64,000 nucleotides of DNA from Apoderus coryli (taxonomy: Eukaryota; Arthropoda; Insecta; Coleoptera; Attelabidae): the NCBI GenBank assembly GCA_911728435.2, contig OU452203.1:13909651-13973650 (forward strand), read 5' to 3'. Position numbers and translations under genes: made by a program. The notes beneath the pieces are model-generated. The model saw only the letters and a program-made list of their open reading frames with translations, was not told the origin of the DNA and made no database searches. Positions 34,091-44,669 of the stretch are shown here, piece after piece; the first letter of the stretch is position 1, and each line of letters begins with the position of its first letter.

Positions 34091-34327
34091 TTCTTTTTGT
34101 TGCTGCATACTTTGTTGCAGATTCTGCATTCGAACATCGCTTTTAGTTTTCACAAATCTTGTTAGTCCTTTTTGTAAATATTGTTTGTATGGAGAATATT
34201 TACCAAGTTTACTAGCCGTGTGTGACGAGGTATTTTGAGTATAATTAATGCAAGTGGAGGTTCTCGGAGTGTCAGTAGTCCTCGGGCTAACATTGCCAGT
34301 GGAAAGTATAGAAATCTTGTTTAAGTC
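34091..34327 (-). CDS. Possible internal exon, unidentified
   Basis: After pyrimidine-rich sequence with alternative AG acceptors at about 34,312-34,332, the minus strand is open as ISILSTGNVSPRTTDTPRTS, then SKLGKYSPYKQYLQKGLTRF, KTKSDVRMQNLQQSMQQQKE. A donor AGA|GTAATT follows at about 34,090. A shorter upstream open stretch (NEVYEILVTKTEDKPE, 34,400-34,450) sits after another acceptor (TTTGATATAG), separated by about 50-70 bases, the size of a small insect intron. The Gln-rich end could be a coiled coil. Family unknown; exon status unproven. Confidence 0.3.
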
Positions 34328-34838
34328 TAAAGAAATATTGAAATAAAATTGAATAAACTAAATTACTACATTAGGTACTTCTGGCTTATCTTCCGTTTTT
34401 GTCACCAGTATTTCATAAACTTCATTACCTATATCAAAAATAAATTATACTAAGACAAAAATTTTGTTACACTTGACGTATCTGCGGAGCCTGTAGAATT
34501 TGGTTCAATACATTTTGTTTCATACAACCCTGTTGAGCCTATGGCCAAGGCAGTGTGCAAAAAATTCACTCAGCCGCTACGTTGTCAGTTATCTTTCTAG
34601 AGATCAACCAATCAAATGTTTGGATTTTATGAAATTTTCGATGACGTATATTTGTTATTGTATTCTTGAAATTAAAGTCTACCTCCAAGAATATATTATT
34701 CTACTCCACTTCGAAATGGACTACTTCTTTAAAATATTTGTTATTAGTTTTTCGTGATTGTTTTTATTAGTAATTTATTTAATACTCCCTATTCTGTGAA
34801 TTTATTGTATTGTTATTGTTGTGTAAAGCATAAATAAA

Positions 34839-34937
34839 ATGAGTTACCGGGAGAAAAAAAAGCGCTCTGCAAACGAAAATGCGGAGCAAAAAAGCCTTCT
34901 TGATTTTTTTTTACAAAAGCTTGGTCAATTAAAGTAA
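34839..34937 (+). pseudogene. Pogo-like transposase tail with PIP box
   Basis: A 32-codon frame reads MSYREKKKRSANENAEQK and then SLLDFFLQKLGQLK before TAA. QKSLLDFF matches the PCNA-interacting box QxxLxxFF exactly. Pogo and related transposases are known to end in such a motif. Just downstream is CCGCGGCCTTATAACGCGG, resembling a pogo-type terminal region. The rest of the transposase is not recognisable upstream, so this is the last piece of an old copy; an unrelated short peptide is the alternative. Confidence 0.45.
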
Positions 34938-34989
34938 AAGCATCAAACCGCGGCCTTATAACGCGGTTTTCATTATATAAAATCTCCGC

Positions 34990-37090
34990 CACTTCATTAA
35001 ATTATTAAAATTCATATTTAAAAAATAAACAAACTGAAATAACTCAAAAAAAAAACTTTAAAACTAACAAAATGATTAAAAGATCAATCACGCGATACTC
35101 AAAAATTAAAATTTATTTGATGTGAAATGTCAAAAATAAAATAAACTGACGTCCTGTCATGTATTGCGTGTGCGAAAGTTGACTTGTCTATAGTAAGGAT
35201 TTCTCGTCTCGTAGAGCTTAAGCCCAAGTCCGCACGAGTGTAGCTACGGGCGTTGGTGTTGCCAAGTTAGATTACTTAGTATCGACACATCATCTTTGAA
35301 TTCATGATATTTTTGAATTGAAAATGAACCGTCCAACCTTCAAATGATTTTTCACAAGGTGTATCGTAGTGTCACGAGTGGAAATTGCAAAAGGATAGTA
35401 ATAATTATTCTCTATTCGTTTCTTACTGGAACAGCTTTGAATTTATGAGTAACTTTTAGCGCGAATACACTCAGTTAAAAATAATAAGATAAATGAAAAC
35501 AGTAGAATATACTACAATAATAGCTCCGCTACCTCGAGACAGGGTTAATGGTCTAGTATTCATTAATTGAATAGCTAATTGGCATCAGGATTTATGGCAA
35601 CCAAATTTGATGACGCTCCTACTCCTTCATTTACGAATGGCAATTTGTGATGAATTCAGAAGCCAAAGTATAGAAAGGGGTAAAATATGGATCATTTGAA
35701 TGTAGCTTGCCTGTGTCGTTTATTTGTTTAGTGTAAGCAAAGATTAGTTATGTACATTAATCTTTGGTGTAAGTAAGTAATATCTTCAGAATTCTATCAT
35801 TTTAATTCAAATTGTCTTTTACTTTGATTTCAATAAGGTTTTTACACTGCGTTAAAAGTAAACATGTTAGCAGCAGTTTTACTTTCCTGCAATTTAACAA
35901 ACGTTTATTGTTTGGTTTTATTTCTTTTAGCTATTTGCCAGCTGTGATTCAGCATGGGCTTTTTAAATATGAGTACACCTTTTAAAATATAATAAGTCTA
36001 AGGAAATAAGTGCTGTGTCCTTACAGTGAACAAAATTAAATTAAATCCCAAACATTTTTGTATATCACGATGTGGATTACCTACAACAAAGCTTGGACTT
36101 TTACAGATAAAGCTCCATTTAGGGTCATCATTTGTTGTTGTTTTTCAGGGAGGAACATCCAAAATCGGTTGTTGTACCAGAAACCATTGATATCATATCG
36201 TAAGGATCATGCCTCTAGAATTTCGTCGCACTAATCAAGATTTAAGGGAGTGGATCTATATCTATGCATACTTAGTATAAAGCCGATGATGAAATTTTGA
36301 ACGCTCGTACAGAAAGTGCTAATTAATCCTATACTACTATATACTTAGTTCGAGCGCATGCTAAAGTGCATTAATCCCCTTGAAGAATACTTCGAAAAAC
36401 AATCTCCTTAAAAGCGACATACAGTTTTATTTCAGCCATGCAATGCAAAACTAAAAACAGAACCCTCGATCTGATACTATAACGAAATTCTAATAATATT
36501 ATTCATAAATGGAAATTCAAAATCTAACTTTAACCAGCCCATTTCATGAACTCAATGGTCAACAACTTGAAAGTTACATACGTTCCTGAATTAAATTCCA
36601 TCTCAATTTTCTATTGAGGTAAAAGTACTGGTAGTGCATTACTGAAAATGGGGTTTCCTTTTATGAGACGTATATGTTAACTTATTTTACCTACCACATG
36701 AGAATGGCCAATAAAAAGAAAAAAAAAAAACAGATTTTAATGCTTACTGGCCGAGATATTATCGAACTATTCATATACCTACCTATAACTGGCAAACATG
36801 TACCTTCACTTTATAATATTAAATGTAAAGAATTGATGAATACGATATCAATATAGGGTGTATAAGAATTATAATAGAACTTGGGAAGGAATGGACTGTA
36901 TAAGAACGTAGAACTTTTAGAAAAAGAAAAATAAGTAGAACTGACACAATGTCTGGCAGGAATTATGTTTTTATTTATTCAAAGATTGAATATACTCCGC
37001 ACCGAACATTTTATCAATAGAGTCGTATTTGTGTTGTTTACAATTATGTGAAAATTGTGTGTCAGCGGAAAACTGGAATTAGCTCGTGCA
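34990..37090. other. No gene supported
   Basis: A small inverted repeat GCAAAGATTA...TTAATCTTTG near 35,737-35,766 resembles one at 42,332-42,363. Otherwise AT-rich and unrecognised. Confidence 0.4.
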
Positions 37091-37099
37091 AAATTTCGT

Positions 37100-37300
37100 T
37101 TGATGATTTATTAGGATTTTCGACGTCGATTATCAAGACCCAACTCGCGTGGAGATGAAGCTCCTTCCTTTGCCACTGTGAAACGCTACGCGGCGCTGGT
37201 ATAACGAGTTTAATAATAATCGTCATTCACTCACTGACAAAGGTCGTAAAGGTCCGGAAAACAATGATGCTGTGCCAAAAATTGATCACACAAGATCTTA
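37100..37300 (+). pseudogene. Mariner transposase N-terminal scrap
   Basis: RGDEAPSFATVKRY in one frame, then WYNEFNNNRHSLTDKGRKGP and ENNDAVPKIDH in the next. This is the second helix-turn-helix region and GRPK linker of mariner transposases of the SETMAR/Mos-like group (GDEAPSxxTVxRWYxEFxRGRxSLxDExRxGRPKTxxxPENIDAV). The key basic GRPK is GKGP-like here. A frameshift separates the two pieces and nothing recognisable follows. A copy of the other end of such an element lies at 43,890-44,162. Confidence 0.7.
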
Positions 37301-37339
37301 ATGTGACATATACTGGGATTAGTCAATCTTAGGTACATG

Positions 37340-38684
37340 CAAACATAAAAATAAAATTAATGGTTTATTATCGTTGTATTCTCAACACAGGATGTACCAT
37401 CGATAACGGCAGTATCTATATACACAGTGGTCCAATTTTCAACGGCAAGATTTTATCAAATGTTAGTTAACGTTAAAATAATGGCAGTTTTATAATACAA
37501 TTATATCCGGAAAAGCTTCCTTTTCCTTTGAGATTTTGGAGAAATTATAGAATATTAACAAAATAACATATCCTTCGTAATTTAAGGAATATGGTGCTAA
37601 AATGTCAAAATTATGGATGTGCGATGTGCCATCACACAAAAATCTTTTCTGCCCCATATTTTTTCCCAAAAAAGAGAATTCCTCATTTTTTTGCATACAG
37701 TTTTTGAGATATTTGAGATTTTCTCAGGTAATATTGCGAAAAGACTGCACACAGTATGACCCAAGAATCCTTAATGACTTAAGGATGATGAAATATGAAC
37801 ATCAATGGCACAGATATTTTACACAACTGATTTTATCGGAAACACAATACTACCTATATGGCTAGATTTTTTAATTTACTCACAAAATAGATATCAGCTA
37901 TAAATACTTTAGAAACATTTTTTTAAATTTAATTAAACACAGTAGGTAAGTAAACAATTAACAGACAAACCTGAATATTTGGAACAAATATCAAACTGGT
38001 TGCTATGGAAATGATCTGTAGTCTATTTTTTATTGGACAACTGCAGGAGTATAATCGTTTTGTATTATCGAAAATATATAAGCTAATTTTTCCAATGCGA
38101 CTTTCTCATTGGTTAAAAATGGTAAGAATAAAATAATAAAAATAGTGAACTTTTTTCCAAAATTTCAACACCTTATCTCGAAAAGTTAGCTTATCCGTCA
38201 GGAAACTGCCGCGTTATACATCATTTGATGAAGTTCGGCCTTTAGAAATTGGGTCACCCTATACACATATATTTTACAAAATTTAAAAAAACAGTATGGC
38301 GTCAATTTCAGTGATACCTAAAGTAGGGCGAAACCTATCGAAATAAGCTTATTTTAAATGGAATCCTATATTTTTTAATTATATGCAAATTATATTCAAA
38401 TCATGTCCATATGATTCTATAGGTATTTTTAACATACTGAGATTTTATAACCCAAATGTAAAGTCATTTTTCTTGAAGGAGCATTTATTTAAATTTACCT
38501 CAAATGAAACTAATATATGCCACCCCTCTTCGATATGGATTACTTCAAGAGATACTTATTTAAATAATTCAGGTTCGATTTTACCTACTTTAATAGATTT
38601 TTAATACATATAATGTGAAATAAAATACGTCTTCTCCACAAAATAATATTTTATTATAAGTATGTTCAAACTATTTTTAGCATT
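37340..38684. other. No gene supported
   Basis: A MITE-like edge (GGTGACCC near 38,263 and AAGGTGTTGAAATTTT near 38,168, minus strand) is the only structure noted. Confidence 0.4.
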
Positions 38685-38685
38685 T

Positions 38686-38728
38686 GCCAGACTTGTTTCG
38701 TAATTAACAACATTCCATCTTCAGTGGT
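38686..38728 (-). ncRNA. Hammerhead-ribozyme-like motif
   Basis: On the minus strand: ACCA (stem I), CUGAAGA (38,724-38,718), extra U, stem II GGAAU/AUUAC with one mismatch (38,716-38,712 with 38,704-38,700), GAAA (38,699-38,696), ACAAGU (38,696-38,691) and C17 at 38,690, then UGGC closing stem I with three pairs. Cleavage would follow GUC. Stem III is imperfect (central A-A). Confidence 0.4.
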
Positions 38729-39124
38729 CAGTTACATCAATCTTTCGTTAAATTTATTTGAGCCTCAATATTATAAAAAACAAGTATTATTGATTATATT
38801 AGTTTAAAGAATAATCTTAGAAAAAACTTTTCTTTAAGTTTAAACTATTAAAGAATCCTAAAAATATATCCTATGTAAGTTATTTATGAAAGTCTTACCA
38901 TTATATGATTTATTAACAAATTAAATACATTTCTTTTATAAAAAAGAAACATTTTTATTTTGATTCTTTCTCTTTGTTGTTTCTTTCTTTTAATTAAGTT
39001 TAATTTAGAGTAAATAACGTAGAATTTTAAAGGTATGAAAATTTTGATTTTTATGAGTATTGCTATTTTCTGACAATAAAAAGCCTTTCCATTCCGTGTT
39101 GTTAATGTTTGCATCCTGGAGATT

Positions 39125-39240
39125 TTGTTTTCACCAACTGCCTGGTCATCAAGATCGGCAGACCTTAATGCCTGTGATTATTATACATGGGGTTTAATGA
39201 AAGAAAACACCTTTAAAACGGATCAGTTAGTGAATAGTAG
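39125..39240 (+). pseudogene. DDE transposase scrap (mariner-like) with third aspartate
   Basis: The frame reads WSSRSADLNACDYYTWGLMK followed by ENTF. This is the block WPPRSPDLxPCDYFLWGxLKExVF of insect mariner-like transposases, with SADLNACD in place of SPDLxPCD. The frame stays open for another 100 codons without recognisable continuation. Upstream domains are absent. Confidence 0.65.
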
Positions 39241-39244
39241 TCAA

Positions 39245-40405
39245 GGAGGACATCAATTTGAACAATTACTTAATAATTACAAGACTATGGTGCGTGAAAT
39301 TTTAGTTTGTTTTCTAATTATGTGTCTGTATTGCTTAATGTTGATTGCTTCTATTTCTTTAAATGTTAATGTTAGTTTCCAAGAAAGTAGAGGAAATTTT
39401 AAAATTGATGTGGCTCAGACAATGGTCAGATTTTATATATATGAACATTATAAAAATATATTATCGTGGAAAAAATGTAATATTTTTAACCCTACAATCA
39501 GATTTTCAAAAAGCAGACATTTTCTCTTTAAATCATACCTCTATTATCACTATCTGAACAGATCATATGCAGACTAAAAATTTTAGATTGTGCTGACAAT
39601 TTTATTAAATTATCTTTCGAGGACGTTTCAAAAGCACGTTAAACACCTTCTTCTCTTAAAAACAAGGCGTCTAAAAGAGCTTTTTTATACTTATAACTTC
39701 ATTTTTGTGTATTCCATCGATACGAACAATGACGCAGATATTTGGTTTTTGGACATTAAAGTGATGTAAATCTTTTAAATCCTCTTGACATTTTAATAAA
39801 GCTTGAAGCACAGAATATGTTTTATTATTTTTACACAAAGCACAAACTAAACATTGGAAACAATGCGTGTGCTGAAAGTTTTGAGCAAAATCATTTGAAT
39901 CTCGTAATGACATCCGCCTATCAATTCGAAAAGCTTCGTTTATCCCGAAAGCAAACAGCTCCTACTATGCATACAATAAAATCCTACCAAAAAGTTGGCA
40001 TAGTCAGCATTTTTGTTGAAATAATAAATTTTTACTGCTTTCTGAATTGAATGGTAAAAATGACACGTTTATGACTGTATTGATACGCCGACCAGAGAAA
40101 AAAGTGGCATTAAGTACATCGTATAACGTGTCGTATCTCTCATTTTGAATCTGCTTGCAGCGGCTTTAACCCGTACGTTTGTACATTTTATTGCTGCATA
40201 TGTGAATGGAATTTGTGGCCGTCAATGTGATATTTTCCAGCTTTTCAACGTGTATTGATTTTTTCTATTTCTACATTGAAATATGGAAATATTACTGGGT
40301 TGCTTCTTTTCGGCCCTGTTTTTAAACAGAGTTTATTGACAAAACACATATATGAGGGATTGCCTTCCCAACGTCGGTAGATATTGTATGCCTGCTTCGT
40401 GGTAT
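39245..40405. other. No gene supported
   Basis: Overlapping plus and minus frames at 39,671-40,050 carry no known motif. Confidence 0.4.
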
Positions 40406-40409
40406 ATGT

Positions 40410-42690
40410 CGTGATCAGTGAAAGGAAGCTTCTGTAATTCCTATTCATAATGATGATGATAAATCGTTTGTTACCAATTATTATGTATCAATATTATGCA
40501 ACTTTTTAAAGTGTTTTAAATGACACTCTAACTCACTGCATAAGCAATTTGCCCTCAGTCAACATGGATTTATATCCAAAAGATCAACTCTCACTAACCT
40601 AGTTTCATTTACATAACAAGTCTCCGATATTGTTGATAAGGGTCAACTCATGGATGTTATTTGTACAGATTTTGTCAAAGTATTTCACACATTAGATCAT
40701 GGCTTCCTACTACATAAACTAAATTTTTATGGTGTTACTGATACTCTAAACAGAGGTTCCCAAACTTTTTTTTCCCGTAAACCACTTTCAACATTTTCCT
40801 GATTTCGGTGGGCCACCTGCTGCGACAGTTTGACCATGTTCCCAAAACTCGTCAAACAATATTTGTTTTAGATTAAATCTATCGCTGCTGAACTCCAACC
40901 CTAAATTCGGATTACCTAGTGGTAAAAATAAAGCGAAAAATAAAATGTTTTCTTGTGTACTATTTATTGTACTTGATGGATTTAGAGCAAATTTCAAAGC
41001 ATTTTCTTGTCATTTCTCACAGCCCAGCTCCTCATTGGTGCTAGGCTCGAGTAGCTCCTCTTCTAATACCACATTGGCCACTTCCGTTTCATCAAACGGG
41101 GAGACAATGATCCATGGTAGTATTTCCATCATCAGAATATCTTCAAATCCATTTTTGAAGTCATCATGCAGGGCATTTAAATGTTGAACGTATGTCTGAA
41201 TATCCTCATCAAGACATTCTGCCTCTGAAGTTTGGAAACTCGGATAATTCGCACGACTAATATTTTGCTTCAGAAATTTCCATTTTCCAAGAAAAGCGAA
41301 AATGACACCCTTTGTTGCTGTTAAATCTAGGCAGTCCCCTTTCTGATTTCAGTTTAATCAGGTTTTCTTTTAAATCTGGAACTTTACTTTCAAAAAGTGA
41401 GTAGAATCCTGATAAACTGAGTACCAAATTAAGGCAGGTTTTAAAAAAGAAATTAATGCTATATAAACAGGCTATCTGGTCCTAACGGAAAGTGCTGTCG
41501 AGCACAAAATTTGCAATATTAATTTTTCGCGTCATCTGTTGCATGAAAACCGTAGCTCCTAAAAAAAATAGATTCTTAAAGCCTCAAAATGCTTTACTAA
41601 AGTCTCAATACCACCATTTTTCACCGAAATACAGCCTGTCAAAAATCGCCGAAAATTTTAAATTTTTTTGCTTCATTAACTTTTTGAGTATTTTTTGCAC
41701 TATAGAAGCCAAATAATTTTCCAGGACCCCCATTTTTTTTTCACGCCTACGTAGATCCCCGTCGAGTCTTCCGTGGACCCCTGTGGGTCCACCTGGACCA
41801 CTTTGAGAAGCACTACTCTAAAATAATCATTAGATTCCTATCTTCACCACAGACCTCAATATTTCTTCTATGATAGATGCACATCGCATAGCAATATAGC
41901 TTGTTCTGGTGTTCCCCCGAGATCGAATTTGGGTCCCCTACTATTTTTTAATTTGCAGATGATCTCAAGTTATTCTCTCCGATTTCTTCTAATGAACATT
42001 GTGTTCGGCTCCAAAGCGACCTAGGTGTTTGGCGGTCGTGCAACAGAAATAAACTTTACCCTAAATGCCGAAAAATGTACAAATATGTCTTCTTCGAGAA
42101 AGAGAACGAACCCTTATCGATTTTCATTATAATCCATAACTTGTAAGTTGTTCAATTTGGAATGATATGGGAATTGAATGTGGCTCCAAGTCATCTTTTG
42201 TTTCCCATATGAATGCTAAAGCTCGTGAGGTCATGAAAATGGATGGATTTATAGTATGAAATTGTACAAGCTTCAATAATATTGACGCTCTCAAAGTTTT
42301 ATTGTACTCTAAACTTCAATATTTATAGCAAAGATTAATCTACTTGTGTACATTAATCTTTGTTTATAGAGTTCACAAACAGACCATCGAAAAAATTCGG
42401 AGAAACTTATAGAAAATATCTTATGTTAAATAGTATAGAGTTTATCCCGAGAGGGGCATTGAATATGTTGTGTTGCTCAGTGAATGTAATTTGTGAACTT
42501 TTGAATTTCCTGAATATTTTTTATTATAAAATTTTTATACGAGCTTACTGAATGACAAGGTTGATTGCCCTGCGGATTCAAATCAGGCCTAACATTCCCA
42601 GACTAGGAAGCCGCAATTGTTTAACATTTCACTGTAGACGTGCTAATACAAATTTATATATCAAATAGCCTGTATTTGTAGTGTGTACTA
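40410..42690 (+). pseudogene. LINE RT relic interrupted by a hAT element
   Basis: Left part (40,410-40,750): VIPIHNDDDKSFVTNYYVSI, LSQHGFISKRSTLTNLVSFT, MDVICTDFVKVFHTLDHGFL, LHKLNFYGVTDTL. Right part (41,823-42,690): RPQYFFYDRC, SGVPPRSNLGPLLFF, FADDLKLFSP (the catalytic ADD box is intact), KAREVMKMDGFIV, then VHKQTIEKIRRNL, YPERGIEY and the tail LLNDKVDCPADSNQA and KPQLFNISL. The order matches the RT and thumb of jockey/CR1-like LINEs. Motif A is TDFVKVFHTLDH, with TDFSKAFD expected. Many stops and shifts. About 1.06 kb of hAT sequence splits it between GVTDTL and the turn before the SGVPQG-like block. Confidence 0.85.
40751..41814 (-). mobile_element. hAT element (transposase relic) with 8-bp target-site duplication
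   Basis: ACTCTAAA flanks the element at 40,743-40,750 and 41,815-41,822. Ends are CAGAGGTTCCCAAACTTT at 40,751 and, from the other side, AGTGCTTCTCAAAGTGG, an imperfect hAT-type terminal repeat (family form CAGNGNTTCNCAAACT). On the minus strand 41,347-41,010 is open for over 100 codons: DLTATKGVIFAFLGKWKFLK, then NYPSFQTSEAECLDEDIQTY, LNALHDDFKNGFEDILMMEI, LPWIIVSPFDETEVANVVLE and ELLEPSTNEELG before TGA, followed by a diverged FWEH.-containing stretch. This resembles the ZBED5/SCAND3-like hAT branch (LHxDFxxRFxDIL ... PWxxxPF). Too short to be autonomous. Confidence 0.75.
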
Positions 42691-42699
42691 ACTTTAATT

Positions 42700-43889
42700 T
42701 GATATGCAGTGATTGTGATAGATTTAATTACACCATGACGGAAATGTTTGGGACTGCCCTGGGTGCTTTTATTGTGTAAACATTATTTTGTTTTTGTTGT
42801 TTGGTAACCTAATAATCAATTGGATTTTTGAGTGTAATTTGGTTTAGGGGACTACTATTATTTATCTAAATTATTATTATTACAAGAATTATCTTGAGCT
42901 TGAAAAAGAGGACATCTTAATTAGCCTGTGAGACTATTGGCCAGGTGAATTATTCTCGGTAACTTATTAATTCGCTCTAACTAACAACTCGATAGATAAG
43001 TGCGCATTTTAGTTTCAAATAGCTTTTAATATGTTAAACCTTAATGGGCTAATTTTCCAGCCTGTCGAATGTACAAACAAATATTTAAATTGGAAAAATT
43101 CTTCTTGCCTACATTTAGGTGGTTCTGATTAAAATCAATAAATCATAAGGCTAAAACTTTTTCCTCAACTAAAACTTTTCTTATACTAAAGGTGAATTTA
43201 AATGTTTTCGTGCGATGTAATCCGCACATACCTTCGCAGAGTGTTAAATCTTCAATCAAACAACCATTATATGAATTTAAATTGGTTTTTGCGATGGTAG
43301 GTTCGTACATCTGTCGACGTTTGCTAGTGAAACCGTGTCAAGAAATCCCACTTCAGACACACTTTTAATTTAATTCGAGAAATGATCCGTTTGGTTATTT
43401 GTAATTTGAAAAAAAAAACTTGTGAAAATTTAGTGTTGATTGTTTTTTTATTAAACGGTAACAAATTATTGTGAATATTACCTGAATGAGCTTATTATTA
43501 TTTTTTCATAATAAATAAATTATCATCTAAAATTCGCCTTTATTCTTTATCAACTCCTATGCAGTTTCAGCAGTTGCATAAATGGTTATCGGACAGCGCA
43601 CTGTTGCGGATATGTAATGAGTTGACAAAATGATAAGTTAATGCCAGAAAATATGTTTAGAAACAAAGCATTGGGTGCACTCAAGGGGAGATAGAAAACT
43701 GCAATTTTAGGACTTATAGACAATGCGATGTTAAGCTTGAAAACAAAACAGTTAAGTCACAAATTTAAATTAGTTGCCAATATATTAATATTCATAAATC
43801 AAATAATGGCATCTGCCAATAATACCTAAAGCACATAGGACGGAATTTTTACCTTGTATTAAATTCTAACATTTTATGTGCGTGTTATA
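42700..43889. other. No gene supported
   Basis: Probably includes the AT-rich 3' region of the LINE up to about 42,850. Nothing else recognised. Confidence 0.4.
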
Positions 43890-44165
43890 TACGAGGCATG
43901 TTTTTTAAGTAAGTACCGTTTTGGAATTAAAAAAAGACGTGCAAAGATATCGCAATAATTTTATTTTTACATGAAAGCCTGTACCTTAATCTACTTTTCT
44001 ACATAATTTCCGTGAATATTGAGGCACTTGTCATAACGTGGCACCAGTTTTTGAATACCCTTCTCATAAAATTCTGCCGCCTGACTCTTACTCTTACGAG
44101 GCAGAAACTCCACTAGCAATACTCCTTTTTTGTCCCAAAAAACTGTGCACATAATTTTTCGGGCA
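43890..44165 (-). mobile_element. Internally deleted mariner copy, one end only
   Basis: A minus-strand frame 44,162-43,991 joins the mid-domain block KIMCTVFWDKKGVLLVEFLP to the C-terminal block QAAEFYEKGIQKLVPRYDKC and GNYVEK before TAG. In full mariners of the SETMAR-like group about 110 residues, including the second and third catalytic aspartates, separate these blocks, so this is an internal deletion at LPRKSKS. The 3' end reads TACGAGGCATGTTTTTTAAG (43,890 onward) and ...TACCGTTTT, a mariner terminal repeat next to a TA. No second end is visible past 44,165. Confidence 0.75.
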
Positions 44166-44331
44166 TCGTATTACGATGTATAATATACTATTATTAATTG
44201 CAACAAATAAGAAACTCAAACGAAATAAATTATCCATCATCAAAGTGGAGTGTCAGTTTCAAATAAAAGAAAACAAACAAAAACTTTCAAAGTCATGAAC
44301 TCCACAAAATCTTTAATTTAGTTATGAAAAA

Positions 44332-44368
44332 GGAAACTAGTTTCGGCTCAACAAGCCATCATCAGTCC
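44332..44368 (-). ncRNA. Hammerhead-ribozyme-like motif, left arm of foldback
   Basis: Minus strand: GGA (44,368-44,366), CUGAUGA (44,365-44,359), extra U, stem II GGCU/AGCC with loop UGUUG, GAAA (44,344-44,341), self-complementary ACUAGU (44,341-44,336), U17, UCC closing stem I with three pairs. Identical in the core to the right-arm copy. Confidence 0.5.
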
Positions 44369-44560
44369 ATTCTTACAAAAACATCTGTGTATTTTATTTA
44401 TTTACTCAACACAGGTGTTTGTTTTCGTGTAATGTTATTCATATTCATTTTGAGGAAATAAATAAAATTATTTATTTACTCAACACAGATGTTTGTTTTC
44501 GTGTAATGTTATTCATATTCATGTTTGATATTTTGTCTACACAGATGTTTTTGTAAGAAT

Positions 44561-44597
44561 GGACTGATGATGGCTTGTTGAGCCGAAACTAGTTTCC
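44561..44597 (+). ncRNA. Hammerhead-ribozyme-like motif, right arm of foldback
   Basis: Plus strand: GGA (44,561-44,563), CUGAUGA (44,564-44,570), extra U at 44,571, stem II GGCU/AGCC (44,572-44,575 with 44,581-44,584), GAAA (44,585-44,588), ACUAGU (44,588-44,593), U17 at 44,594, UCC (44,595-44,597). CUGAUGA and GAAA are exact. The base after CUGAUGA is the recurring insertion. Confidence 0.5.
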
Positions 44598-44669
44598 TTT
44601 TTCATAATTAAATTAAAGATTTTGTGGAGTTGACTTTGAAAGTTTTTGTTTGTTTTCTTTTATTTAAAT

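Larger units (their letters stand above)
44240..44665. mobile_element. Foldback element carrying two inverted hammerhead-like motifs
   Basis: Arms of about 130 bp pair: AAAAGAAAACAAACAAAAAC near 44,265 with its complement near 44,640, through CCACAAAATCTTTAATTTAG and GGAAACTAGTTTCGGCTCAA. The centre holds a 60-70 bp direct duplication with TTTGTTTTCGTGTAATGTTA in each copy. Each arm holds a hammerhead-like motif, pointing outward in opposite orientation. No protein is encoded. Confidence 0.75.
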
